Positions 1-5,869 of a stretch of 6,176 nucleotides of DNA are shown here, in pieces. Source of the DNA: an uncultured bacterium. GTDB lineage: Bacteria > Bacteroidota > Bacteroidia > Bacteroidales > Bacteroidaceae. Below the pieces are notes generated by a model. That model saw only the letters and a list, made by a program, of their open reading frames with translations, had not been told where the DNA came from and ran no database searches. Location: the NCBI GenBank assembly GCA_905215655.1, contig CAJMQT010000110.1:1-6176 (forward strand). The letters are read 5' to 3'. Both the position numbers and the translations under genes were made by a program. Position 1 is the first letter of the stretch. Each line of letters begins with the position of its first letter.

Positions 1-229
1 CACTTTTTCTAAAGTGGTCAAATTCGACCACTTTAAAATTGGGATTGTGAATTAATTCCCAAGTTCCAAGAAATTCAATCGTATAGCGGTTTCTAATCCA
101 GTTTTTGATTATATCAGCAGACCGACTATCTCCATCTTTTGCAGATGTCATATCTGTAAGGGAAATGTAATCCTGTTCAGCCCATTGCAAAACTGTTATT
201 TGTGTATTTTGAACCGTAATCTTAGCCAT
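1..229 (-). CDS. KilA-N domain protein, N-terminal part only (cut by window edge)
   Basis: Reading the minus strand from an ATG at 229-227 gives 76 uninterrupted codons that run off the window at position 1. The protein begins MAKITVQ and continues with QDYISLTDM (residues 19-27), SADIIKNWIRNR (37-48), FLGTWE (53-58) and NPNF (62-65). This series is characteristic of the KilA-N domain, a DNA-binding module common in phage and mobile-element proteins and also found as stand-alone chromosomal genes in Bacteroidetes. An in-frame TAA at 262-260 and no other in-frame ATG fix the start at 229. There is no clear Shine-Dalgarno sequence, which is normal for this phylum. The segment is about 35% GC, far below the neighbouring speA, suggesting acquisition by transfer. 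The C-terminal region, which would show whether it carries a second domain, lies outside the window. Its cellular role is unknown; DNA binding is inferred from the family. Confidence 0.88.
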   Translation of the reverse strand, partial: MAKITVQNTQITVLQWAEQDYISLTDMTSAKDGDSRSADIIKNWIRNRYTIEFLGTWELIHNPNFKVVEFDHFRKS

Positions 230-277
230 AGCATTAAAGTGTTGAAATTCTTCATTTAATTAACCACCTTAACAATC

Positions 278-317
278 CTTTCAACCTTTCAACCTTTCAA
301 TCTTTCAATCTTCCAAC
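278..317. repeat. Five tandem copies of an 8-bp unit, CTTTCAAY
   Basis: Units start at 278, 286, 294, 302 and 310: CTTTCAAC twice, CTTTCAAT twice, then CTTCCAAC with one change. The array lies between the speA stop (368) and the KilA-N start (229), about 48 bp upstream of that start. It is not translated into KilA-N, because an in-frame stop at 262-260 separates them. The next bases (317-335) form a weak hairpin, CCTCC and GGAGG around a 9-nt loop, followed by a G-rich stretch to about 356. There is no T-tract in either direction, so I do not call a terminator. Octameric arrays of this kind occur between genes in Bacteroidales genomes (from memory). Confidence 0.85.
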
Positions 318-367
318 CTCCTCCCCTCGTGGAGGCTGGGTGGGGGCTGTGAGGCTCGCTGTTCTTT

Positions 368-2260
368 TTATTCCAAATACGTATATCCGTAGAGTCCGGA
401 GCGGTAGTTGGAGAGGAACTCCTTGCCCTCTTCGAGGGAGATACGACCCTGCTTGACGCTCTTTGTCACCCATACCTCGAGCTGACGGACGAGCTTCTTC
501 GGGTTGTACTGAACGTAATCGAGAACCTCCTCAACGGTCTCGCCGTCAAAGACTTGGTCGATGTGATAATGACCGTCCTTCACCGTGATGTGGGCGGCGT
601 TGGTGTCGCCGAAGAGGTTGTGCATGTCGCCGAGGATTTCCTGATAAGCGCCAACGAGGAAGACGCCGAGGTAATACGGCTCGTTCTTGCGGAGCGGATG
701 CACCGGCAGGATGTGTGAGACGCGGCGGTTGGTGACGAAGTTGGCTATCTTGCCGTCGCTGTCGCAGGTGATGTCTTGCAGCGTGGCGCTGCGTGTGGGA
801 CGCTCGTCGAGCCGTTGCAGCGGCACGATGGGGAAGAGCTGGTCTATCGCCCATGCGTCGGGCAGCGACTGGAACAGCGAGAAGTTGCAGAAGTATTTGT
901 CGGCAAGGATCTTGTCGAGCCCTTTCAGTTCCTCGGGCGGATGCTTCATGCTCTTGGCAAGCGAGTTGATCTCGCGGCATACGCTCCAATACATCTGTTC
1001 TATCTCGGCGCGCGTTTTGAGGTCTACTATGCCGTGGCTGAACAGGTCGAGCGCCTCCTCGCGTATCTGCTCGGCGTCGTGCCAGTCTTCCAGCATGGAG
1101 CGCTGGTTGAGGTTGTCCCAGATGTCGTAGAGGTCGCGGACCAAGGGGTGAGCGCCTTCGGCAGGCTCATAAGCGTCGTGCATCTCGGGCAGCGACGCCG
1201 TTTCGAGCACGTCGATGACGAGTACGGAGTGGTGAGCCGACAGCGAGCGTCCGCTCTCTGTGATGATGTTCGGGTGCTTTATGCCGTGGCGGTTGGCGGC
1301 TTCGACAAAGGTATAGATGCAGTCGTTGACGTACTCCTGAATGGAGTAGTTGACGCTGCTCTCGCTGTTCGGCGAGCGCGTGCCGTCGTAGTCGACGCCG
1401 AGACCGCCGCCGCAGTCGACGAAATCGACGTTATAGCCCATTTTGTGGAGCTGTATGTAGAAGTGCGACGCCTCTTTGAGCGCCGTCTGTATGCGGCGTA
1501 TCTTGGTGATCTGGCTGCCGATGTGGAAGTGGATGAGGCGGAGGCAGTCCTTCATGCCCTTCTTTTCGAGAATTTCGAGAGCTTTCAGAAGTTCAGAGCT
1601 GGTCAGTCCGAACTTGCTGGCGTCGCCGCCGCTCTCCTCCCATTTACCGCTGCCCGAGGATGAGAGTTTTATCCTTATGCCGAGGTTGGGACTGATATCA
1701 AACTTCTTTGCCGCCTTGGCTATTGTCTCGAGCTCGTTGAGCTTCTCCACGACGATGAAAATCCTCTTGCCCATCTTCTGTGCCAGCAGCGCCAGTTCGA
1801 TATAGCTCTGGTCCTTGTATCCGTTGCAGATTATGAGCGAGTCGCTCTGACATTGCAACGCTATGACGGCGTGCAGCTCGGGCTTTGAGCCGGCTTCGAG
1901 ACCGAGGTTGAACTTCCGTCCGTGGCTGATTATCTCTTCGACGACGGGCTGCATCTGGTTTACCTTAATGGGGTAGATGATGAAATTCTCGGCTTGGAAA
2001 CCGTATTCTTCCGAGGCTTTTTTGAAACAGCTCCATGTCTTTTCGATCCGATTGTCAAGGATATCGGGGAAACGGAGCAGCACGGGGGTGGTGATGTCGC
2101 GCAGGGACAACTCGTCGAGCACGTCGTGCAGGTCGATCTGAGTGTTGTCCTTACAAGGCGTCACGTAGACGTTGCCTTTCTCATTGATACCGAAGTAAGA
2201 TGTTCCCCACCCGCTCATGTTGTAAAGTTCGGCGGAGTCTTCGACAGTCCATTTCTTCAT
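368..2260 (-). CDS. speA: Biosynthetic arginine decarboxylase (PLP-dependent)
   Basis: Converts L-arginine to agmatine and CO2 in the cytoplasm, the first step of the agmatine route to putrescine and spermidine. The 630-residue protein matches the usual SpeA length (about 630-660). The alanine-racemase-like barrel carries the PLP lysine K99 in YPIKVNQ, GLEAGSKPEL (120-129), HFHIGSQ (244-250), CGGGLGVDYDG (283-293) and the phosphate-binding ESGR (335-338). The C-terminal half carries the active-site Cys-Asp pair C499-D500 in DITCDSDGK and LVGAYQEILGDMHNLFGD (535-552), whose Y539 is expected to contact the cofactor. All key residues are present, so it should be active. It ends with TAA at 370-368. 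The start at 2260 gives the MKKWTVEDSAELYN N-terminus typical of the family. It lies 103 bp behind aroK on the same strand with no recognisable promoter, so co-transcription with topA and aroK is likely. No terminator is visible after it. Diaminopimelate or ornithine decarboxylases are related but much shorter. Confidence 0.97.
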   Translation of the reverse strand: MKKWTVEDSAELYNMSGWGTSYFGINEKGNVYVTPCKDNTQIDLHDVLDELSLRDITTPVLLRFPDILDNRIEKTWSCFKKASEEYGFQAENFIIYPIKVNQMQPVVEEIISHGRKFNLGLEAGSKPELHAVIALQCQSDSLIICNGYKDQSYIELALLAQKMGKRIFIVVEKLNELETIAKAAKKFDISPNLGIRIKLSSSGSGKWEESGGDASKFGLTSSELLKALEILEKKGMKDCLRLIHFHIGSQITKIRRIQTALKEASHFYIQLHKMGYNVDFVDCGGGLGVDYDGTRSPNSESSVNYSIQEYVNDCIYTFVEAANRHGIKHPNIITESGRSLSAHHSVLVIDVLETASLPEMHDAYEPAEGAHPLVRDLYDIWDNLNQRSMLEDWHDAEQIREEALDLFSHGIVDLKTRAEIEQMYWSVCREINSLAKSMKHPPEELKGLDKILADKYFCNFSLFQSLPDAWAIDQLFPIVPLQRLDERPTRSATLQDITCDSDGKIANFVTNRRVSHILPVHPLRKNEPYYLGVFLVGAYQEILGDMHNLFGDTNAAHITVKDGHYHIDQVFDGETVEEVLDYVQYNPKKLVRQLEVWVTKSVKQGRISLEEGKEFLSNYRSGLYGYTYLE

Positions 2261-2363
2261 TAGGGCTATAATGTTTTAAGATTTATTATTTGTTTGGAGA
2301 TAAAATAAGCCGCTTACGCCCGGTGATAAAGCTGAAAATATTTTACGGAAGAGCGGCGACGGT
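2261..2363 (-). other. aroK-speA intergenic region with a weak inverted repeat
   Basis: This 103-bp AT-rich gap has a 6-bp inverted repeat, GCCGCT (2309-2314) and AGCGGC (2352-2357), with a 37-nt loop. Read in the direction of transcription, the second arm is followed by TTATTTTAT, a loosely terminator- or attenuator-like arrangement. The loop is too long for a confident terminator. I found no TAnnTTTG promoter element pointing at speA here. The region may therefore be a leaky processing or attenuation site within a longer transcript, or have no function. Confidence 0.25.
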
Positions 2364-2891
2364 TCAGATGTCGAGCATGCTGCGGAGCGTCGAAACGGAG
2401 GTTTTTATTTTCTCGTAGTTGTCGAGCAGGTTGACGTCGAGAACGTGTTTTGCTTTAAGATAATATGGTTCGCGACGCGACAGCTGCTCCTTGATAAACT
2501 CTTTCATCTCGTCGGGCGTCTTGTTTTTCAGCAGCGGGCGCTCCACCTTGCCCATTTTGAGGTGTGAGTAGAGCACGTCCGGGCATGCTTTGAGATAGAC
2601 GGTGTCGCCTTGTGAGTTAAGATAATCCATGTTGTCGAAGAAGCAGGGAGTGCCCCCGCCGCAGCTGAGGACGATGTCTTCAAACTCCGCCGCCTCGTGC
2701 AGCAGCCGGCGTTCCACGTCACGGAAGCCGTCTTCGCCCCGCTCGGCGAAGATCTGCGGCACGGTCTTGTGCATGCGCTCCTCGATATACCAGTCGAGGT
2801 CATAAAACTGCATGCCGAGGTCTTTGGCGAGCACCTTGCCGAGCGTTGTCTTGCCGGCGCCCATGTATCCGACGATGATGATACGTCTCAT
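2364..2891 (-). CDS. aroK: Shikimate kinase
   Basis: Phosphorylates shikimate to shikimate 3-phosphate with ATP, the fifth step of the chorismate pathway, in the cytoplasm. The 175-residue length is normal for this small P-loop kinase family. The Walker A motif GYMGAGKTT spans residues 8-16. DLD (31-33) supplies the Mg and shikimate carboxylates. The shikimate-binding GEDGFRDVE segment (52-60) contains R57 and E60. CGGGTP (77-82) is the family's glycine-rich Walker B-like motif, ERPLL (117-121) lies in the lid with R118, and RREPYY (139-144) supplies the late conserved arginine, probably R140. Start ATG is at 2891-2889 and stop TGA at 2366-2364. Only 3 bp separate this start from the topA stop, so the two genes are almost certainly co-transcribed and probably translationally coupled. 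Whether aroK or aroL is the better symbol is a naming matter; aroK is the usual choice outside enterobacteria. Confidence 0.97.
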   Translation of the reverse strand: MRRIIIVGYMGAGKTTLGKVLAKDLGMQFYDLDWYIEERMHKTVPQIFAERGEDGFRDVERRLLHEAAEFEDIVLSCGGGTPCFFDNMDYLNSQGDTVYLKACPDVLYSHLKMGKVERPLLKNKTPDEMKEFIKEQLSRREPYYLKAKHVLDVNLLDNYEKIKTSVSTLRSMLDI

Positions 2892-2894
2892 GGG

Positions 2895-5204
2895 CTATTT
2901 CTTCTTTGAGCTTTGAATGACGTTCATGCACTCTTCGAGGGTAAGCTCGGCAGCCTTGTCGTGCATGTTCTTGGGCAGACGGTAGTTCTTGCCGTCGTAT
3001 GCGAGATAGGGACCGTAGCGTCCGTTCATCACTTCGAGCTTGGGCTCCTCGTCGAACGCCTTGATGTGGCGCTGCGTCTCCTGACGGCGCTTTGCCTGAA
3101 TAAGCTCTATCGCCGTATCGAGGGTTACGGTCAGCGGGTTCTCCGTCTTGGGCAGAGAGACGTATTTGCGCTCGTGCATGACGTAAGGACCGTATTTGCC
3201 GGCTCCGATGACCACGGGCGAGCCTTCAAACTCGCCGACGGTGCGCGGCAGCTTGAACAGTTCGAGAGCCTCGTCGAGGGTTATCGTGCCGATACTCTTG
3301 TCGGAAGGCAGCTGCGCGAAGCGCGGTTTCTCGTCGTCCTCAGCCTTTCCTATCTGCACGACGGGGCCGAAGCGACCTATTTTTACGAATACGGGGCGTC
3401 CGCTTGCGGGGTCTGTTCCTAACTCGCGCTCGCCCGCCTTGTGCTCCTCGCGGGTGTTCATGGTCTTCTCAACGGTCGGCTCGAAATCTTTGTAGAATGT
3501 CTTTATCATCGACGTCCACTGTGATTTGCCTTCGGCGATGGTATCAAACTGCTGCTCCACTTTTGCCGTGAAGTTATAGTCCATGATACCGGGGAAGTAT
3601 TTCAGAAGGAAGTCGTTCACCACGGTTCCGATGTCGGTGGGGAGCAGCTTGCCCTTCTCCTTGCCTATGGTCTCCGACTTCTGCGTGCTTGTTATCGTGT
3701 CGTCTTTGAGCGTGTCGACGGTGCATCGGCGTGTCTCGCCCTTCTTGTCGCCCTTCTGCACATACTCTCTCTGCTGTATGGTGCTGATGGTCGGCGCGTA
3801 GGTTGACGGTCGACCGATACCCAACTCTTCGAGTTTGTGTACGAGGCTTGCCTCGGTGTATCTCATCGGACCTTGGCTGAAACGCTGCGTCGCCGTTATC
3901 TCGAGACGGCTGAGGGTCTCGCCCTCACGCATCGGGGGCAGCATGTGTGTGGTTTCTTCGCCATGTGTGTCTTCGTCGTCGAATGACTCTCTGTAAACTT
4001 TGAGAAATCCGTCGAACTTTACCACCTCGCCCGTTGCTACGAACTGCTCGTCCGCTCCGCTCACGCTTATCGTCACAGTGGTCTTTTCTATCTGTGCGTC
4101 AGCCATCTGGCTTGCCGCCGTGCGCTTCCATATAAGGTCGTAGAGGCGGCGCTCCTGCTGCGTGCCCTCTATCTCGGGGGTGTTCATGTAGGTGGGACGT
4201 ATGGCCTCGTGAGCCTCTTGTGCGCCCTTGGTGCCGGTGTGATACTGACGCGGCTTGCTGTAATTCTCGCCCCAGTGGCTGATAATCTCTTCCTTGCTTG
4301 AATTGATGCAGAGCGACGACAGGTTAACCGAGTCGGTACGCATGTATGTGATGCGTCCGTTTTCGTAAAGGTGCTGTGCCACCATCATTGTCTGCGACAC
4401 GGTGAAACCGAGCTTGCGTGCGGCTTCCTGTTGCAGCGTGGATGTGGTGAAGGGTGGCGCCGGCGTGCGTTTCATTGGTTTCTTGCTGACGCTGTTGATG
4501 GTGAAGTTGGCCGTCTTGCATTTTTCGAGGAACGCCAATACCTCGTCGTGGGTGCCGAAACGCTTGTCAAGTTCGGCTTTCAGCTCTGCCTTCGTTCCGT
4601 CGCCGTTGTCGGTGGTGAAGACGGCGCTGACACGGAAATAAGGCTCGCTCTTGAACGCCTCAATCTCGCGCTCGCGCTCTACGATAAGTCTTACGGCGAC
4701 GCTCTGTACGCGTCCTGCCGAGAGGGCGGGCTTGACCTTGCGCCAGAGGACGGGCGAGAGCTTGAAACCTACGAGGCGGTCGAGGACGCGGCGTGCCTGC
4801 TGGGCGTTGACAAGATTCATGTCGAGGTGGCGCGGGTTCTTGATGGCTTCAAGGATGGCGGGCTTCGTTATTTCGTGGAAGACGATGCGGCTGGTCTTCT
4901 CTTCGTCCAGTCCGAGCACCTCGCAAAGGTGCCATGAGATAGCTTCTCCCTCGCGGTCTTCATCGGACGCCAGCCATACCTTCTCTGACTTCTGCGCGTT
5001 GTTTTTCAGTTCCGTCACGAGTTTTTTCTTCTCTTCGGGTATCTCGTAATCGGGGCTTAGAGTGTCTATATCGATGCTCAGTTCCTTCTTCTTCAAGTCG
5101 CGTATGTGTCCGTAGCTTGACATTACCTTGAAGTCTTTTCCTAAAAATTTCTCGATAGTCTTTGCCTTTGCCGGACTCTCGACAATTACCAAATTCTTTT
5201 GCAT
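2895..5204 (-). CDS. topA: DNA topoisomerase I (type IA)
   Basis: Relaxes negative supercoils by transient single-strand cleavage through a 5'-phosphotyrosine. From ATG 5204-5202 the protein has 769 residues and opens MQKNLVIVESPAKAKTIEKFLG, with the Toprim glutamate at E9 as in E. coli. The Toprim acidic triad is D81, D83, E85 in SDEDREGEA. GRVQSVAVRLIVERE spans 164-178, the catalytic tyrosine is Y287 in GRITYMRTDS with R289 beside it, HEAIRPT is at 332-338, and GIGRPSTYAPTI at 462-473. From about residue 596 to 765 there are three Toprim C-terminal repeats (patterns such as GRFGPVVQIG, GKYGPYV, GRYGPYL). No four-cysteine zinc ribbons are present, unlike E. coli TopA, and the protein ends in a basic SSKKK tail. 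The frame stays open upstream to an ATG at 5339, but that 45-residue extension has no family similarity and covers the likely promoter at 5233-5240, so I reject it. First gene of a topA-aroK-speA cluster. Confidence 0.97.
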   Translation of the reverse strand: MQKNLVIVESPAKAKTIEKFLGKDFKVMSSYGHIRDLKKKELSIDIDTLSPDYEIPEEKKKLVTELKNNAQKSEKVWLASDEDREGEAISWHLCEVLGLDEEKTSRIVFHEITKPAILEAIKNPRHLDMNLVNAQQARRVLDRLVGFKLSPVLWRKVKPALSAGRVQSVAVRLIVEREREIEAFKSEPYFRVSAVFTTDNGDGTKAELKAELDKRFGTHDEVLAFLEKCKTANFTINSVSKKPMKRTPAPPFTTSTLQQEAARKLGFTVSQTMMVAQHLYENGRITYMRTDSVNLSSLCINSSKEEIISHWGENYSKPRQYHTGTKGAQEAHEAIRPTYMNTPEIEGTQQERRLYDLIWKRTAASQMADAQIEKTTVTISVSGADEQFVATGEVVKFDGFLKVYRESFDDEDTHGEETTHMLPPMREGETLSRLEITATQRFSQGPMRYTEASLVHKLEELGIGRPSTYAPTISTIQQREYVQKGDKKGETRRCTVDTLKDDTITSTQKSETIGKEKGKLLPTDIGTVVNDFLLKYFPGIMDYNFTAKVEQQFDTIAEGKSQWTSMIKTFYKDFEPTVEKTMNTREEHKAGERELGTDPASGRPVFVKIGRFGPVVQIGKAEDDEKPRFAQLPSDKSIGTITLDEALELFKLPRTVGEFEGSPVVIGAGKYGPYVMHERKYVSLPKTENPLTVTLDTAIELIQAKRRQETQRHIKAFDEEPKLEVMNGRYGPYLAYDGKNYRLPKNMHDKAAELTLEECMNVIQSSKKK

Positions 5205-5232
5205 GGCGTTTTTGTTGTTTCGATTTAGGGCG

Positions 5233-5240
5233 CAAAAGTA
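5233..5240 (-). promoter_or_regulatory. Probable topA promoter, -7 element TACTTTTG
   Basis: The minus strand reads TACTTTTG, an exact match to the Bacteroidetes -7 consensus TAnnTTTG, 28 bp before the topA ATG at 5204. This implies transcription starting roughly around 5226-5229 and a short leader of about 25 nt. A TTTG at the expected -33 spacing (about 5260-5263) is absent, which is common in natural promoters of this phylum. Its position downstream of the alternative ATG at 5339 argues that translation starts at 5204. Confidence 0.7.
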
Positions 5241-5275
5241 AACAAAATTTTTCATACACCTTATATAATATGCTG

Positions 5276-5300
5276 TTTTTTCGTTTTTTATGCTTTTTTT
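5276..5300 (-). promoter_or_regulatory. Phased A/T-tracts upstream of the topA promoter
   Basis: Three runs of T on the plus strand (A-tracts on the topA strand) cover 5276-5281, 5284-5289 and 5294-5300, spaced roughly 8-10 bp apart. They sit about 36-60 bp upstream of the topA -7 element. Tracts spaced near one helical turn can bend DNA and can act like an UP element or a site for nucleoid proteins. The tracts are plainly visible; any function is inferred. Confidence 0.35.
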
Positions 5301-5304
5301 CATT

Positions 5305-5376
5305 AAGTAAACGAGTTCTTCTTTTAAGACGAGTGACAAATTGGCTTGTTTACTCGTTTACTTGTCTGCTTAATTA
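5305..5376. repeat. Octamer-based repeat with 11-bp inverted repeat
   Basis: AAGTAAACGAG (5305-5315) is the exact reverse complement of CTCGTTTACTT (5353-5363), separated by 37 bp. The right arm lies in an 8-bp-period series: CTTGTTTA (5345), CTCGTTTA (5353), then the looser CTTGTCTG (5361) and CTTAATTA (5369). The left arm is the same unit on the opposite strand, followed there by CTTAATG. It is therefore two short octamer arrays facing each other. It has no T-tract in a useful place for a terminator. Similar octamers (TCGTTTAC or TTGTTTAC) occur between genes in Bacteroidales, from memory. Confidence 0.75.
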
Positions 5377-5445
5377 AACGTAAATCCGCGAAAATCAGAG
5401 GGCAAACGCACTTTTTTTCATCAAAATATTGAATTTTTTACGTTT
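5376..5445. repeat. 9-bp inverted repeat AAACGTAAA / TTTACGTTT next to the HU promoter
   Basis: AAACGTAAA at 5376-5384 is an exact reverse complement of TTTACGTTT at 5437-5445, with 52 bp between. The right arm ends 4 bp before the HU -33 element, and a third TTTACG (5466-5471) lies between the -33 and -7 elements. The layout is compatible with operator half-sites, but the sequence is AT-rich and the match could be chance. Confidence 0.3.
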
Positions 5446-5449
5446 TTTG

Positions 5450-5480
5450 TTTGGTTTATGAATACTTTACGCTATATTTG
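5450..5480 (+). promoter_or_regulatory. HU gene promoter (Bacteroidetes type)
   Basis: TTTG at 5450-5453, a 19-bp spacer, then TATATTTG at 5473-5480. This matches both parts of the Bacteroidetes primary sigma factor consensus (TTTG at -33, TAnnTTTG at -7) with the expected spacing. Transcription should start near 5485-5488, leaving a leader of about 50 nt before the HU ATG at 5537. A strong promoter fits HU, which is normally very abundant. Confidence 0.82.
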
Positions 5481-5496
5481 CGAAAACAATCGTTCT

Positions 5497-5523
5497 ATGA
5501 ACAACAAATCATTAACATTTTAA
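5497..5523 (+). CDS. Possible 8-codon leader ORF upstream of HU
   Basis: ATG at 5497 opens a short frame, MNNKSLTF, ending in TAA at 5521-5523, 13 bp before the HU ATG at 5537. It lies wholly within the predicted HU leader transcript and starts only about 10 nt after the predicted transcription start. Its opening bases ATGAACAA repeat those of the HU gene (ATGAACAAAA). It could be a translated leader peptide coupling ribosome loading to HU, or a chance ORF in AT-rich DNA. There is no Shine-Dalgarno sequence, but genes of this phylum generally lack one. Confidence 0.25.
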   Translation: MNNKSLTF

Positions 5524-5536
5524 ATATACACGTATT

Positions 5537-5809
5537 ATGAACAAAACAGAACTTATCGAAAAGATAGCAGCCGGCTCAGGACTGTCTAAGGCTGACTCTA
5601 AGAAAGCGCTCGACGCAACAGTTGCAGCAATCAAGGACGCTCTCGTAGCAGGTGACAAAATAGCTCTCATCGGTTTCGGTACATTCAGCGTTAACGAGCG
5701 TCCCGCTCGTGAGGGCATCAACCCCGCAACAAAAGAGAAGATCCAGATCGCAGCCAAGAAGGTTGCAAAGTTCAAGGCGGGTGCTGAACTGGCAGGCGCT
5801 CTGAACTAA
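5537..5809 (+). CDS. HU-family nucleoid DNA-binding protein
   Basis: A 90-residue histone-like protein, the standard HU length, that binds and bends DNA as a dimer and constrains supercoils in the nucleoid. The N-terminal helices (about 3-38) begin MNKTELIEKIA and include the SKADSKKAL segment. The family signature follows as GDKIALIGFGTFSVNERPAR (39-58). The flexible beta arm contains the DNA-intercalating proline P63 in REGINPATKEKI (58-69), and the C-terminus ends in KKVAKFKAGAELAGALN. Sequence and length favour HU over IHF; I leave the symbol open because the alpha/beta or hupA/hupB naming does not apply clearly here. Codon use is restricted (many GCA, CTC, ATC, CGT), as expected for a highly expressed gene. 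It has its own promoter and terminator, so it is monocistronic and divergent from topA. Confidence 0.96.
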   Translation: MNKTELIEKIAAGSGLSKADSKKALDATVAAIKDALVAGDKIALIGFGTFSVNERPAREGINPATKEKIQIAAKKVAKFKAGAELAGALN

Positions 5810-5833
5810 TAATTATCTCTTGAAGATTTACAA

Positions 5834-5869
5834 GACGGTCTTTCGCAATGCGGAAGACCGTCCTTTTTT
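5834..5869 (+). terminator. Intrinsic terminator of the HU gene
   Basis: GACGGTCTTTCGC (5834-5846) pairs with GCGGAAGACCGTC (5850-5862) over 13 bp with a single G-T wobble and a 3-nt AAT loop, followed by a run of six T at 5864-5869. It begins 25 bp after the HU stop. The stem is strong and the T-run is on the plus strand, so it acts mainly on HU transcripts. Confidence 0.93.

Larger units (their letters stand above)
5205..5536. other. Divergent topA / HU regulatory region (332 bp, no protein gene)
   Basis: This AT-rich gap separates divergently transcribed topA and the HU gene. From left to right it holds the topA leader and -7 element, phased T-tracts, an 11-bp inverted repeat built from octamer units, a 9-bp inverted repeat containing TTTACG, the HU promoter and a short HU leader ORF. 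Apart from the 8-codon leader ORF, the reading frames crossing it look like chance frames. The two promoters are about 210 bp apart, so transcription from each could affect local supercoiling at the other. Confidence 0.75.

Noticed and set aside
317..356. Terminator after speA, or a G-quadruplex, in the G-rich stretch
   Set aside because: The only hairpin is 5 bp with a 9-nt loop and no T-tract, and the G-runs are irregular, mostly two to five G with uneven spacing.
776..1663. A 295-residue plus-strand frame opposite speA
   Set aside because: It is antisense to a complete, motif-verified SpeA, has low-complexity Val/Ala/Glu-rich composition typical of GC-skewed shadow frames, and shows no recognisable domain.
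2913..3422. A 169-residue plus-strand frame opposite topA
   Set aside because: It is a shadow of the TopA C-terminal coding region with no motifs and no promoter in front.
4371..4937. A 188-residue plus-strand frame opposite topA
   Set aside because: It overlaps the catalytic and Toprim-flanking coding region of TopA entirely; composition reflects the complementary strand only.
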